Positions 46,433-55,884 of a DNA stretch of 64,000 nucleotides are shown here, piece by piece. Each line of letters starts with the position of its first letter. Positions within the stretch are counted from its first letter, which is position 1. Origin of the DNA: Paenibacillus tundrae (GTDB lineage: Bacteria > Bacillota > Bacilli > Paenibacillales > Paenibacillaceae). The translations under genes and the position numbers were made by a program. The stretch covers positions 682,001 through 746,000 of the forward strand of contig NZ_CP145605.1 of the NCBI RefSeq assembly GCF_036884255.1, read 5' to 3'. Below the pieces are notes generated by a model, which had not been told where the DNA came from, did not search any database, and saw only the letters and a program-made list of their open reading frames with translations.

Positions 46433-47383
46433 TCAGGTTTGAGATGCAGAAGTATAATTTTGTACAATCTGTTCTGCCATTTGCCTTATTGTAACTCGGA
46501 TATGCTCTGGCTCTAACACTTCGACATCTGCTCCAAAGCCTAAAATGAAGCCGTACAGCCAGTTATCTTCTGGAAAGGCGACTTGACTGATGTAATAACC
46601 GTTTCCATCGGGAATGACATTTTCAATGCCAAACCATTCTTCTGCTAGATGACGGGCACGAGCGTGGAATCGTAGGGTCAGAGGAGCCTGATTTTCGGGT
46701 GCCACCCATTCTTGCTGCCAGGGTCTGTCATGTGGTTGTATAAGTCTTCGCTCAAAATACCCTTGTGCAAGGGTTACATCTCGCATACGGACTAGCTTGA
46801 ACATGCGGAATTGATTCCGCTCATGGCAGAATGCATAGAGATACCAAGAATGCCGTTTGAGCACCAGCGTGTGGGGTTCAACAGTTCGGATGGTCTGATT
46901 CCCTCCAGCACTGCAATAGGTGAAGGTGATGAGCCGTGACTGATCCATCCCCGATTCGATCAACTGAAGCTTGATCTGCAATGCTTCGGGATGTGTCCAA
47001 GTTGAATAATCGACAATGAAGCGGCTCGTATTAGACTGGAAATCTTCATTTTTGGCTTCAGGTACAATACTACTGAGCTTCTCCACCAAGAGATCACGTG
47101 CCACGTTGCTATGCGAAGTAGAGATACTACGAAGTGCGGTCACGATCGATGCCAGATCCTGATCTGTCAGCACGTTACGGTCAAGTCGATAGCCCTCTGC
47201 AAGACCAATTCCGCCGCTAGCGCCTTGATACGTGACGACAGGGATGCCAGCTTGACCCAGTGTGTCGATATCTCTATAAATGGTACGGATAGACACTTCA
47301 AACGTATCCGCTAGGTCCTTGGCCTGTACACGACCTCGATTGACCAGCAGAACCACGATAGCTAATAAACGATCCAGTTTCAT
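46433..47383 (-). CDS. HTH-WYL (YafY-type) transcriptional regulator
   Basis: A 316-residue regulator. The N-terminal HTH_11 domain reads KDLADTFEVSIRTIYRDIDT and a WYL domain follows (about 140-220, with ITFTYCSAGGN and LKRHSWYLYAFCHERNQFR, the core W-Y-L motif), then a C-terminal winged domain. WYL domains bind nucleotides or other ligands and control stress, defence or efflux genes. With the GyrI-like gene just downstream, a drug- or metabolite-sensing pair is likely. It is divergent from the VanR-like gene, whose start is 85 bp away. Confidence 0.92.
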   Translation of the reverse strand: MKLDRLLAIVVLLVNRGRVQAKDLADTFEVSIRTIYRDIDTLGQAGIPVVTYQGASGGIGLAEGYRLDRNVLTDQDLASIVTALRSISTSHSNVARDLLVEKLSSIVPEAKNEDFQSNTSRFIVDYSTWTHPEALQIKLQLIESGMDQSRLITFTYCSAGGNQTIRTVEPHTLVLKRHSWYLYAFCHERNQFRMFKLVRMRDVTLAQGYFERRLIQPHDRPWQQEWVAPENQAPLTLRFHARARHLAEEWFGIENVIPDGNGYYISQVAFPEDNWLYGFILGFGADVEVLEPEHIRVTIRQMAEQIVQNYTSASQT

Positions 47384-47467
47384 GAGTGGGTTTCCTTTCG
47401 ATCGTTGATTATGTTAGATTCAGATAGATTATACTGCCCACTATCACATATAGGAGTGGAATAGGCA

Positions 47468-48163
47468 ATGAAACGTATTACGATATTGATCGCAGATGAT
47501 GAAGTTGAGATTGCGGATCTGGTTGCTTTGCACCTGCAAAAAGAAGGATATCATATCATCAAAGCATTTGATGGCAAAACGGCGGTTCAGGCCGTTCAGA
47601 CACAAGCGATAGATTTAGCGATTTTGGATATTATGATGCCTGGTATGGACGGATATGAGGTGACCCGCAAGATTCGGGAGCAGCACCATATGCCTATTAT
47701 TTTTCTGAGCGCGAAGACCTCGGATATGGACAAAATTACGGGACTCGTGATGGGTGCAGACGATTATATGACCAAACCGTTTAATCCGATGGAGCTGGTT
47801 GCCCGTGTGAATTCACAGTTACGCCGTTCGCTTCAATTCAGTCAGGCACCATCTGTCCAGCGCTCTGTTCTCGAGAAAGGTGGGCTTGTGATCTCCCCCG
47901 ATCAGCATAGTGTTATGCTCTATGGCAAGCCTGTAGAATTAACACCGAAGGAATTCGATATTTTATATCTGCTTGCGAGCCATCCCAAACAGGTCTTTAG
48001 TGCCGAGAGCATTTTTGAACAAGTGTGGGGAGAGGCTTATTATGAGAGCGGTAATACCGTTATGGTTCATATTCGAACTCTGCGTAAGAAGCTTGGTGAA
48101 GACGTAGACAAGAACAAGTTTATCAAAACAATTTGGGGTGTGGGGTACACATTCAATGAATAA
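47468..48163 (+). CDS. OmpR/VanR-type response regulator
   Basis: A 231-residue response regulator. The receiver has the acidic pair in IADDE, phospho-acceptor Asp54 in ILDIMMPGMDG, Thr/Ser in FLSAKTSD, and Lys103 in TKPFNPMEL. The C-terminal winged helix of the Trans_reg_C type starts VELTPKEFDILYLLASHP. It overlaps the kinase gene that follows by 8 bp, and VanY/VanZ homologues come after; this order recalls VanR of glycopeptide-resistance clusters. The start follows TAGGAGTGGAATAGGCA. Confidence 0.93.
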   Translation: MKRITILIADDEVEIADLVALHLQKEGYHIIKAFDGKTAVQAVQTQAIDLAILDIMMPGMDGYEVTRKIREQHHMPIIFLSAKTSDMDKITGLVMGADDYMTKPFNPMELVARVNSQLRRSLQFSQAPSVQRSVLEKGGLVISPDQHSVMLYGKPVELTPKEFDILYLLASHPKQVFSAESIFEQVWGEAYYESGNTVMVHIRTLRKKLGEDVDKNKFIKTIWGVGYTFNE

Positions 48164-49244
48164 ACGTAGAAGTTTTCGAACAACGATGATTCTGTTACTT
48201 GGGCTGAGTATGCTCGCCTCTGGTGCGATTACCTATGGTGTGTACAAACTGATGCAATACTTCTATTCGGGAGTGCGGGCAGAAGATCAGCTTGCTGAAT
48301 ATCGCCATTTTATGAAGAGCATCGGGGATATTTATTTTTTCTTACTCCTGTTCATTCCACTTGCAATATTGTTCTTCTTCTGGTTTACCAAACCCTATGT
48401 TACCTACTTTAAAGACATCTCTGCAGGCATAAGACATTTGGCCAATGGAGATTTTCAGCATCGGGTGCAGATTTCCTCTAAAGACGAATTAGGAACCATT
48501 GCAGAGGATATTAATTTGGCAAGTCTCAAGCTCAAGGAAGTGGTAGAGCGGGGTGATTTTGCAGAGAACAGCAAGGATCAGCTGGTGGTGAATCTAGCCC
48601 ATGATCTGCGAACCCCTTTAACCTCCGTGTTAGGTTATCTAGATCTATTGGTGAAGGATGATCAACTGACAGAGGAGCAGGTTAGGCACTTTACTTCCAT
48701 TGCATATACCAAGTCCCAGCGTTTAGAGAAACTGATTGATGATTTGTTTGAAATTACAAGAATGAACTACGGCATGTTACCACTAGAGAAAAAACGACTC
48801 GACATTAGCGAATTGCTCCGACAATTGAATGAGGAGTTATATCCGGTATTTGAAAAGAACCACTTGGTAACTCGATTGAACATGGATCCCGAATTAATCA
48901 TTTCGGGGGATGGTGAGCTGCTTGCGCGTGTGTTCGAAAATCTATTAATTAATGCAGCCCGCCACGGTAAGGACGGTCTATACGTAGATATTAACGGGCG
49001 TAATGAAGCGGGACAAGTCATCGTTCAGGTCATGAATTATGGAGGATATATTGATGCAGAAGATTTGCCCCATATTTTCGATATGTATTATACCGGGGAT
49101 CGTTCGCGGACACCTCAGGAGGGTGGAACTGGTCTAGGGTTGTTTATCGCAAAGAATATTGTGGAGCAGCATGATGGAGCCATATCGGCTCAAAGTGATG
49201 TTGTACGAACGGTATTTGAGATTCGGCTGCCCGCGCTAGCGTGA
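48156..49244 (+). CDS. VanS-type membrane sensor histidine kinase
   Basis: A 362-residue sensor kinase. Two membrane helices (about 9-30 and 60-78) flank a short extracellular loop of about 30 residues. HAMP-like sequence follows, then the His box VVNLAHDLRTPLTSVLGY with His149, the N-box FENLLINAARHG, and GGTGLGLFIAKNIV. The ATG at 48156 overlaps the response regulator stop; GTG 48138 is less likely. The short sensor loop is similar to VanS-type kinases that watch the cell envelope, but the ligand is unknown. Confidence 0.92.
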   Translation: MNKRRSFRTTMILLLGLSMLASGAITYGVYKLMQYFYSGVRAEDQLAEYRHFMKSIGDIYFFLLLFIPLAILFFFWFTKPYVTYFKDISAGIRHLANGDFQHRVQISSKDELGTIAEDINLASLKLKEVVERGDFAENSKDQLVVNLAHDLRTPLTSVLGYLDLLVKDDQLTEEQVRHFTSIAYTKSQRLEKLIDDLFEITRMNYGMLPLEKKRLDISELLRQLNEELYPVFEKNHLVTRLNMDPELIISGDGELLARVFENLLINAARHGKDGLYVDINGRNEAGQVIVQVMNYGGYIDAEDLPHIFDMYYTGDRSRTPQEGGTGLGLFIAKNIVEQHDGAISAQSDVVRTVFEIRLPALA

Positions 49245-49281
49245 AATCAAATTAAATTAAATCCAATTAAATCCAATGAAA

Positions 49282-49475
49282 TATATAAGTTTAACTAAAC
49301 TTTTTACACGAGAACGGAGAGGACAGAAATAACGTGAAGAAGCGAAGCGCTCGCCTTTATCACCGGATTTTCCCTTTGAAGAAGGGAATCCAAAAAATCT
49401 GGGGATAACAGCGATCGGAAGGTTATTCTGTCATCGGAGTGGCAAGTGTAAACCTTCTTTAGTTGAACCTATATA
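49282..49475. repeat. ~175-bp structured intergenic repeat, copy 2
   Basis: The ends are an 18-bp inverted repeat: TATATAAGTTTAACTAAA (49282-49299) against TTTAGTTGAACCTATATA (49458-49475), 16 of 18 matching. As in copy 1 it has TTTACAC / GTGTAAA, GACAGAAATAAC (49322-49333) / GTTATTCTGTC (49422-49432), and an inner hairpin GGATT...AATCC (49365-49391). The core of about 150 bp is nearly identical to 5850-6000. It fills the 337-bp gap between the kinase and the VanY-like gene, inside an apparent gene cluster. Confidence 0.85.
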
Positions 49476-49580
49476 GTTGCAAGATACGCTCTAATTTAAG
49501 AAAAACTTTAGAATTGCCCTGCTTTTATTTAACTAGTTTCTTCTATCCTTGATTTAATGAGGAAAAGGAGGAGCGTGGAG

Positions 49581-50444
49581 ATGAAAAAGTGGGGATTTTT
49601 GATATGTATCGTTGCCGTGGGTTATATTTTCAGCAGATCAACTGCTTGGTTACAAGAACCGACTGAGCCGATGATCGAGATTCAGTATACGAATGAGATT
49701 CATACACAATACGCCCAAACCATTCATGTAGATATGAAAAATGAAGTACATAAAGGTAATCTATTACTCGTTAATTCGGAGTATCCTGTTCATCCAGAGG
49801 GCATGAGAACGGATATTGTGAATTTAGCTGAACAGAACGAGTTGGTGCGTGGATACGGCTTGATGGATCAGAACATCATGTTATCACGGTACGTAGCCCA
49901 AGCGTTCGAGAAGATGGTTGAAGCCGCTGGCCACGATGATGTCCGATATTTTATTATAAGTAGTGGTTATCGGGACTTGGCAGAACAAGCACGATTGTAT
50001 GAGCAAAAAGGGTTGGATTATGCGCTCCCTCCGGGGCACAGTGAACATAATCTAGGCTTGTCCGTAGATGTAGGCTCTACATTAGCCGCTATGAGTGAAG
50101 CACCAGAAGGGGCCTGGCTGGAGCAGAATGCCTGGAAATATGGTTTTATTTTACGGTATCCGAAGGACAAGGTACATATTACAGGGATTCAATACGAACC
50201 CTGGCACTTTCGTTATGTAGGTTTACCGCATAGTGCCGTCATGTATCAGCGAAATTTGGCTTTGGAGCAATATCTGGAGCTGCTTAAGGACAAGAAGAGC
50301 CTGACTGTTGATGTTGAGGGTCAGACCTATCACGTTCATTATTACACTGCTTCCCGAGAACAGGCGGTATACATCCCTGAGAACCGTTCATATGAGATAT
50401 CGGGCGATAACATGGACGGCGTCGTCGTGACGGTAAAGGAGTAA
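49581..50444 (+). CDS. VanY-type D-Ala-D-Ala carboxypeptidase
   Basis: A 287-residue zinc carboxypeptidase that removes the terminal D-Ala of peptidoglycan precursors outside the membrane. A hydrophobic N-terminus (WGFLICIVAVGYIF) anchors or exports it. The VanY motifs are SSGYRDLAEQARLY, GHSEHNLGLSVDVG (His156 and Asp163 as zinc ligands) and EPWHFRYVG with His209. A C-terminal extension of about 70 residues is extra. ATG 49581 lies behind AAGGAGG (49565-49571); the earlier ATG at 49557 is not preferred. The gene follows a kinase by 337 bp and precedes VanZ by 63 bp. Confidence 0.9.
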   Translation: MKKWGFLICIVAVGYIFSRSTAWLQEPTEPMIEIQYTNEIHTQYAQTIHVDMKNEVHKGNLLLVNSEYPVHPEGMRTDIVNLAEQNELVRGYGLMDQNIMLSRYVAQAFEKMVEAAGHDDVRYFIISSGYRDLAEQARLYEQKGLDYALPPGHSEHNLGLSVDVGSTLAAMSEAPEGAWLEQNAWKYGFILRYPKDKVHITGIQYEPWHFRYVGLPHSAVMYQRNLALEQYLELLKDKKSLTVDVEGQTYHVHYYTASREQAVYIPENRSYEISGDNMDGVVVTVKE

Positions 50445-50507
50445 CATTACCAGTAACATCGCAACATTAGCATACTCGCAATCGTACAATATAATGGAGG
50501 TTCCATC

Positions 50508-51059
50508 ATGAAAACCCAAAAAATATTAATCCAACTCTTATGGATCTCCGCTTTGGTCATCTATCTATATCTGTTAACTAAGCTTATCTTATTTAAAGGT
50601 AACCCGGTTGATATTAAATTGGTACTGACTCAACTTAAGTTGCTCATGCAAGAGCCAGACCTTATTCATACACGAATTGTCAACTTAACGCCATTTCAGG
50701 AGATTGCAAGAGACTGGCATAGTGTGTCGTTGGGTCGACCGGGTAGTGCCATTCATCTGTTTGGCAATGTGCTCGCTTTTATTCCACTAGGTATATTTAT
50801 TCCTGTGCTAATGGGTAACAAGTTGTTGGCGGGGGCAAGCGTGTTGGTGTTATCTCTACTGCTCAGTCTGGCCTATGAGGTGACACAGCTATTGACCGGT
50901 ATGGGTGTATTTGATGTGGATGATCTTATCCTCAATACTGCGGGTGGAATCATTGGGTATGTTCTCTTTGCGTTGGTTCGTGGGGTGAAACGGATGATAG
51001 CAGGTGAACCTGAGCGTACTGTGAAGAAACGATATGATGCAAACAAAAGTCACACCTAA
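50508..51059 (+). CDS. VanZ-family membrane protein
   Basis: A 183-residue membrane protein with about four to five helices and the family core: VNLTPFQEI, LFGNVLAFIPLGIF, LLSLAYEVTQLLTG and DVDDLILNTAGGIIGY. VanZ increases teicoplanin resistance by an unknown route. An ATGGAGG site precedes ATG 50508. The basic C-terminus is cytosolic. Together with the preceding three genes it makes a VanR-VanS-VanY-VanZ-like set. Confidence 0.9.
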   Translation: MKTQKILIQLLWISALVIYLYLLTKLILFKGNPVDIKLVLTQLKLLMQEPDLIHTRIVNLTPFQEIARDWHSVSLGRPGSAIHLFGNVLAFIPLGIFIPVLMGNKLLAGASVLVLSLLLSLAYEVTQLLTGMGVFDVDDLILNTAGGIIGYVLFALVRGVKRMIAGEPERTVKKRYDANKSHT

Positions 51060-51060
51060 A

Positions 51061-51277
51061 GAGGTTGTTCAAAAAGTCCGCTTTTGATTACGAAGGATGC
51101 GAGAGCGGCATCTCAGCGTCCGATATGGAATTCAGCCGAAATAAGAGGATGCTTACGAAGTTTGTTTTCTTCGAAAACAATGTAGTTGCTCACGTAGTTT
51201 TGCCTACGCTCCGCTACTCCATTTCTATCTTCATCCCAGCTTCTCGGTACTGAAAACCGACCTTTTTGAACACGCAC
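51061..51277 (+). repeat. GTTCAAAAAG-ended repeat, long copy
   Basis: The element starts GAGGTTGTTCAAAAAGTCC and ends CCTTTTTGAACACGCAC. A short copy with identical ends is at 26577-26643 on the other strand. The internal 180 bp contains GGATGC repeats and several small complementary stretches. A 62-residue frame over it (51065-51253) is not a gene. Confidence 0.85.
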
Positions 51278-51294
51278 TTAGAGGGGGGATTTAC

Positions 51295-51501
51295 ATGTTC
51301 TATATGGCTCTTCTGATCATTGGCGTAGGTCTTATGTTCATCGCTAGTCCGCGTTATGTAACGCATACCTCAAATCGTCGTATGATGGACCGTACGGCAT
51401 CCCGATGGATTGAATACTCGCTCATCATGATGTCATGCTTATTTCTTATCATGGGAGTGCTGCAAATGCTGGATCAAGCCTCCCATCATATTGGTCATTA
51501 G
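51295..51501 (+). CDS. Small two-helix membrane protein
   Basis: A 68-residue protein with hydrophobic helices at about 2-20 and 42-60 (MFYMALLIIGVGLMFIASP and YSLIMMSCLFLIMGVLQML) and a basic loop between them. An AGAGGGGGGATTTAC site 7 nt before ATG 51295 supports translation, even though the repeat ends only 17 bp upstream. The function is unknown. It resembles small envelope peptides found near cell-wall genes but no family name is assured. Confidence 0.7.
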   Translation: MFYMALLIIGVGLMFIASPRYVTHTSNRRMMDRTASRWIEYSLIMMSCLFLIMGVLQMLDQASHHIGH

Positions 51502-51584
51502 TAAGCAGTCTTCAGGTCAGGATATAATTAATTCATTCATTACAGACATATCATCGGCCCGTAGATATACAATAAATCCAAAAA

Positions 51585-51629
51585 AAGCTCCCCATCTATG
51601 CCAACCGGCAACGATGGGGAGCTTCTTTT
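51585..51629. terminator. Bidirectional intrinsic terminator
   Basis: AAGCTCCCCATC / GATGGGGAGCTT stem with A-rich and T-rich flanks. It serves acnA (-) and the small gene (+). Confidence 0.93.
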
Positions 51630-51661
51630 ACATCACTTCATAGCACGAAAGGTTAATGCAA

Positions 51662-54376
51662 TTAAGCTTTTTTCATCATTTGACGCAATACAGTTTGCAG
51701 GATACCGCCGTTATGGTAGTAATCCACATCAACCATACTGTCCAGACGAGCGATAACAGGGAATTCGAACTGTGTACCGTCTTCACGAGTTACAGTTACT
51801 TTTAACTCTTGTCCTGGTTTCACGTCATTGCTTAGGCCAGTAATGTCGTATGTTTCGCGTCCATTCAGACCCAGGCTAGACCAGCCGTGACCTTCTTGGA
51901 ATTGCAATGGCATAACGCCCATGCCGACAAGGTTACTACGGTGAATCCGCTCGAAACTTTCTGCGATAACGGCTTTGACGCCGAGCAAGAATGTTCCTTT
52001 TGCTGCCCAGTCACGGGAGCTTCCTGTACCATACTCTTTACCTGCGATAACGATCAGGTTCTGTCCTTCATCCTGATACTTCATGGAAGCATCGTAGATG
52101 GACATTTCTTCGTCTGTTGGCAAGTATTTCGTAATACCACCCTCAGTACCTGGAGCCACTTGGTTACGAATACGGATATTCGCAAACGTACCACGCATCA
52201 TAACTTCATGGTTACCACGACGTGAGCCGTAGGAGTTGAAGTCTTTGCGCTCTACGCCATGCTCTTTCAGGTACAATCCAGCTGGGCTGGACGGTGCGAT
52301 ATTACCTGCTGGCGAGATGTGATCCGTTGTTACGGAATCAGCAAGCAATGCCATAACACGTGCAGAACGGATATCGGAGATATCGTTCAGCTTGTCACCA
52401 AGCTCTTGGAAGAACGGAGGATTTTGAATGTACGTGGAGTTCGGATCCCACTCGTACAATTCGCCCTCTGGTACAGGGATGTTGTTCCAACGTTCGTTAG
52501 CTGTAAATACGTTCTCGTATTTGTTACGGAACATTTGAGCGTTCAGGGAGCTAGCAATCGCATCCTTGATTTCCTCAGAGCTAGGCCAGAGGTCTTTCAG
52601 GAAAACAGGCTCGTTATTCGTATCATATCCGATTGGATCGACTTCAAAGTCAATATTCACCGTACCTGCGAGTGCGTATGCCACAACGAGTGGTGGGGAA
52701 GCCAAGTAGTTAGCTTTAACTTGAGCGTGTACACGGCCTTCGAAGTTACGGTTACCAGACAATACAGCCGCTACGGTCATATCGTTCTCAGCAATCGCTT
52801 CGCTTACTTCATCCGGCAGTGGACCGGAGTTACCGATACAAGTCGCGCAGCCGTAACCAGCAACGTTGAATCCGAGTTGATCCAAGTAGTCGATCAGACC
52901 TGCTTTTTCCAGATACTCGGTAACAACCAGAGATCCTGGAGTCAAGCTGCTTTTCACGTAGCCTGGTTTAGTCAAGCCACGTTCAACTGCTTTTTTCGCA
53001 AGCAAACCTGCTCCAACCATAACGCTAGGGTTAGATGTGTTCGTGCAGCTTGTGATGGCTGCGATTACGACAGCTCCAGCAGCAAGCTCGCTTGTTGAAC
53101 CATCAGGATGCTTAACAGGTACTTTTTGTTCAAGCTTCTCTTCAGTCAGTCCGTATCCACCTTTATCAACCGGTGTGCGGATGATGCTGTTGAAGCTTTC
53201 TTTCATTTGTGTCAGCTCGATACGGTCTTGTGGACGTTTAGGTCCTGCAAGGCTTGGTACAACGGAGCCGAGGTCAAGTTCAATAACATCTGTAAATTCA
53301 GGATCTACAGTTGAAGCAGTCCGGAACATACCTTGAGCTTTGTAGTAAGCTTCAACCAGATCCACTTGCTCATCGGAACGGCCTGTGCTGCGCAAGTAGT
53401 TCAGCGTTTCGCTATCTACAGGGAAGAAACCGATTGTTGCGCCGTATTCAGGTGCCATGTTAGCTACAGTTGCACGGTCAGCAAGACCGATATTAGCAAG
53501 TCCTGGGCCGTAGAACTCTACGAATTTACCAACAACGCCTTTTTTACGAAGCATTTGGGTAACCGTCAGCGCCAGATCCGTTGCTGTTGCGCCTTCGCTC
53601 AGGCTACCAGTCAATTTGAAACCAATTACGTCAGGTGTAACAAAGTAAAGCGGTTGGCCAAGCATACCTGCTTCAGCTTCGATCCCGCCAACACCCCAAC
53701 CTACAACGCCAAGACCGTTGATCATCGTTGTATGGGAGTCAGTACCTACGAGAGAGTCTGGGAATACAACCGTTTCGCCGTCAACTGTTTTGGTTGCAGC
53801 AACGGAAGCCAGGTATTCCAGGTTGACTTGGTGAACGATCCCTGTGGACGGTGGAACCGCACGGAAGTTGTTGAACGCCGTTTGTGCCCAACGCAAGAAA
53901 CGGTAACGCTCTTCGTTACGCTCAAATTCAACCTTGATATTGTAGTCAAGGGCATCGTTTGTTCCGAACGCATCTACCATGACGGAGTGGTCAATAACGA
54001 GGTCAACCGGTACGAGCGGGTTGATCTGTTTTGGATCGCCGCCTGCTTTTTTAACCGTATCACGCATTGCAGCAAGGTCAACGACAACAGGTACGCCGGT
54101 GAAGTCTTGCAGAACGATACGTGCAGGAATAAATGGAATTTCTTTGTTATTGTCACGGCCATCTGCCCAGCCGGTCAATTGTTTCACATGTTCTTCGGTA
54201 ATTGCGTGTCCATCGAATTGACGAACTGCTGCTTCAAGCAGCACTTTAATAGAGAAGGGAAGCTTGGAAAGGTCGCCGTAGCCGCCTTCCTGAAGAGCAT
54301 CTAAACTGTAGTAGCGGTAAGACTTGCCTCCGACCTCAAGACTGCGTGCGGCGGAGAAATGGTTCTTGGCTGACAT
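51662..54376 (-). CDS. acnA: Aconitate hydratase
   Basis: A 904-residue TCA-cycle enzyme that interconverts citrate and isocitrate through cis-aconitate; apo-forms also bind RNA. The iron-sulfur cluster cysteines are in [12 protein letters not shown] and [13 protein letters not shown]. Other segments are [32 protein letters not shown] and [12 protein letters not shown]. The length matches the AcnA/IRP1 class (CitB in Bacillus). An AAGGAGGTACATG site precedes the start. A palindromic pair upstream (54407-54448) may be an operator for citrate- or iron-responsive control. Confidence 0.97.
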   Translation of the reverse strand: MSAKNHFSAARSLEVGGKSYRYYSLDALQEGGYGDLSKLPFSIKVLLEAAVRQFDGHAITEEHVKQLTGWADGRDNNKEIPFIPARIVLQDFTGVPVVVDLAAMRDTVKKAGGDPKQINPLVPVDLVIDHSVMVDAFGTNDALDYNIKVEFERNEERYRFLRWAQTAFNNFRAVPPSTGIVHQVNLEYLASVAATKTVDGETVVFPDSLVGTDSHTTMINGLGVVGWGVGGIEAEAGMLGQPLYFVTPDVIGFKLTGSLSEGATATDLALTVTQMLRKKGVVGKFVEFYGPGLANIGLADRATVANMAPEYGATIGFFPVDSETLNYLRSTGRSDEQVDLVEAYYKAQGMFRTASTVDPEFTDVIELDLGSVVPSLAGPKRPQDRIELTQMKESFNSIIRTPVDKGGYGLTEEKLEQKVPVKHPDGSTSELAAGAVVIAAITSCTNTSNPSVMVGAGLLAKKAVERGLTKPGYVKSSLTPGSLVVTEYLEKAGLIDYLDQLGFNVAGYGCATCIGNSGPLPDEVSEAIAENDMTVAAVLSGNRNFEGRVHAQVKANYLASPPLVVAYALAGTVNIDFEVDPIGYDTNNEPVFLKDLWPSSEEIKDAIASSLNAQMFRNKYENVFTANERWNNIPVPEGELYEWDPNSTYIQNPPFFQELGDKLNDISDIRSARVMALLADSVTTDHISPAGNIAPSSPAGLYLKEHGVERKDFNSYGSRRGNHEVMMRGTFANIRIRNQVAPGTEGGITKYLPTDEEMSIYDASMKYQDEGQNLIVIAGKEYGTGSSRDWAAKGTFLLGVKAVIAESFERIHRSNLVGMGVMPLQFQEGHGWSSLGLNGRETYDITGLSNDVKPGQELKVTVTREDGTQFEFPVIARLDSMVDVDYYHNGGILQTVLRQMMKKA

Positions 54377-54406
54377 ACATGTACCTCCTTAAAAATGTGT
54401 CGGTGA

Positions 54407-54448
54407 GATGAAGAAGACATTCATTTAAATGAAGAACAGGCCTTCATC
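54407..54448. promoter_or_regulatory. Nested palindrome upstream of acnA
   Basis: TTCATTTAAATGAA at 54420-54433 is a perfect 14-bp palindrome. It is enclosed by GATGAA (54407-54412) and TTCATC (54443-54448), so two nested half-sites share nearly one centre. It is 31-72 bp before the acnA start and is a candidate operator. The rest of the 364-bp gap before 54741 shows no gene. Confidence 0.45.
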
Positions 54449-54740
54449 GCTCCGTGTTCTTGTTCGTTAGTTTCATTAGGTGAAACATAATTTCATAATC
54501 GTAACTTTAGTTTTAAGTATACCGTTTCAAGAGGTCTACGTAAAGGGCTTTTTGCCTGTGAAATCCTGCTTATCAAAAAGAATGAAGGCGTTTTCTCACA
54601 AAGAGCAAGTTTGTATCATTTGGATTTCAGAAGGCGTACTCATACAACCCGGTAGGTTCTCATAGATATAGAAGTAGTTTTATTGTGCATATCGGTGGGA
54701 GATCGTCCAAACACAGCTTATGCCGAAGGGGGACAACAGC

Positions 54741-55739
54741 TTGGAACGGGAATGGAAGAGTGCTTTATATACGTATGTTAACCAATATAATCGCTGCGAG
54801 ATTGACTACCGCCCACAGACAAGCGAACGTATTGTAACCGATCCTGCGTTTGTTCTGGATCGGGGCGAGCGTATGGCGAGATTAGACGAGTGGTATCGTA
54901 GGCGGCGGGCTGTGCCATTGCGGAGTGAGACCAGCGCCAAAATCATACGTACGGTTACCGAGAGTCCGGAAGAATCCGTGGTGGATGTGCAGCTATACAG
55001 CAGGTTGTTTTATGAGAAAAGCGGCATGACTCATCGTGAAGATCGAATTGAGCGGGAACGGTTGACCTTTCTACGGCAGAACGGAGTTTGGACGATTACA
55101 CGGGTAGAACGGGAGGTGCCCGAACGTCGCCCTCCTGGAGCGAGTCGACCTTTTCAGCAGGCTGATTTTGTACAGGCGATGAATCGACCTTTGCTCAATC
55201 ATGATGTGCTTAGGCAGGGGCGCAGCTCCCGTCAACAATTGTATCGCAGAGATTTAGCGGTTGCGTATGCAGATCGTTGGTGGAATACAGGCAATCCGGC
55301 ATTTGAAGAATTCGAGGTAGATTGCACCAATTACGTGTCCCAGTGCCTCTTTGCAGGGGAGGCACCCATCCACTATACTGGTAGAAGAGAAGCGGGCTGG
55401 TGGTATAAAGGTTATGTAAATGGCACGGAAATGTGGAGCTATAGCTGGGCGGTATCGAACAGTTTGGAGCGTTATCTGTCCAGTAGCATTTGGGGCTTGA
55501 CCGCAACGGTAGTGGAGCGTCCTGAGCAACTGATGCTGGGGGATGTCATTCTCTACGATTGGGACGGGGATGGTCGCTTTCAGCATAGCACGGTGGTAAC
55601 CGCCTTTGATGCTGGTGGCATGCCGCTTGTTAACGCACATACAGTCAGCAGTCGTCACCGTTACTGGGATTACCAGGACTCTTACGCTTGGACAGAGCGT
55701 ACGGTGTATCGGCTTTTTCACATTGCAGACGAATTTTGA
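54741..55739 (+). CDS. Amidase_6-domain protein
   Basis: A 332-residue protein. The first 160 residues are an arginine-rich alpha/beta region of unknown role. The C-terminal half is the putative amidase domain: YADRWWNTGNPAFEEFEVDC, CTNYVSQCLFAGEAP, YDWDGDGRFQHSTVVTAFD and HTVSSRHRYW, with Cys/His/Asp likely catalytic, as in NlpC/P60-like amidases. There is no signal peptide despite a probable cell-wall role, so the location is uncertain. I favour TTG 54741, 8 nt after AAGGGGG, over ATG 54720, which has no ribosome site. It precedes ddl by 145 bp. Confidence 0.82.
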   Translation: MEREWKSALYTYVNQYNRCEIDYRPQTSERIVTDPAFVLDRGERMARLDEWYRRRRAVPLRSETSAKIIRTVTESPEESVVDVQLYSRLFYEKSGMTHREDRIERERLTFLRQNGVWTITRVEREVPERRPPGASRPFQQADFVQAMNRPLLNHDVLRQGRSSRQQLYRRDLAVAYADRWWNTGNPAFEEFEVDCTNYVSQCLFAGEAPIHYTGRREAGWWYKGYVNGTEMWSYSWAVSNSLERYLSSSIWGLTATVVERPEQLMLGDVILYDWDGDGRFQHSTVVTAFDAGGMPLVNAHTVSSRHRYWDYQDSYAWTERTVYRLFHIADEF

Positions 55740-55884
55740 GTCTGTTCTCACAGGGACAGAACTTGTTTTCGGTGACGAGCCAAGCCCATTCCGTGTAAAA
55801 TAAGATCAGTACAGAATAACAATGGTGCCTGTCGTGATTACGTTCATGATGAAGGCATGATGCACAGATAATCGGAGGTTACGC

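Noticed and set aside
51065..51253. 62-residue open frame
   Set aside because: It lies wholly inside the GTTCAAAAAG-ended repeat, and its start overlaps the repeat boundary.
52259..54304. Two long + strand open frames (279 and 323 residues) opposite acnA
   Set aside because: They lie fully antisense to a well conserved enzyme gene, have no ribosome site and show no recognisable domain.
54480..54665. 61-residue frame between acnA and the amidase gene
   Set aside because: GTG start without ribosome site and no conserved features.
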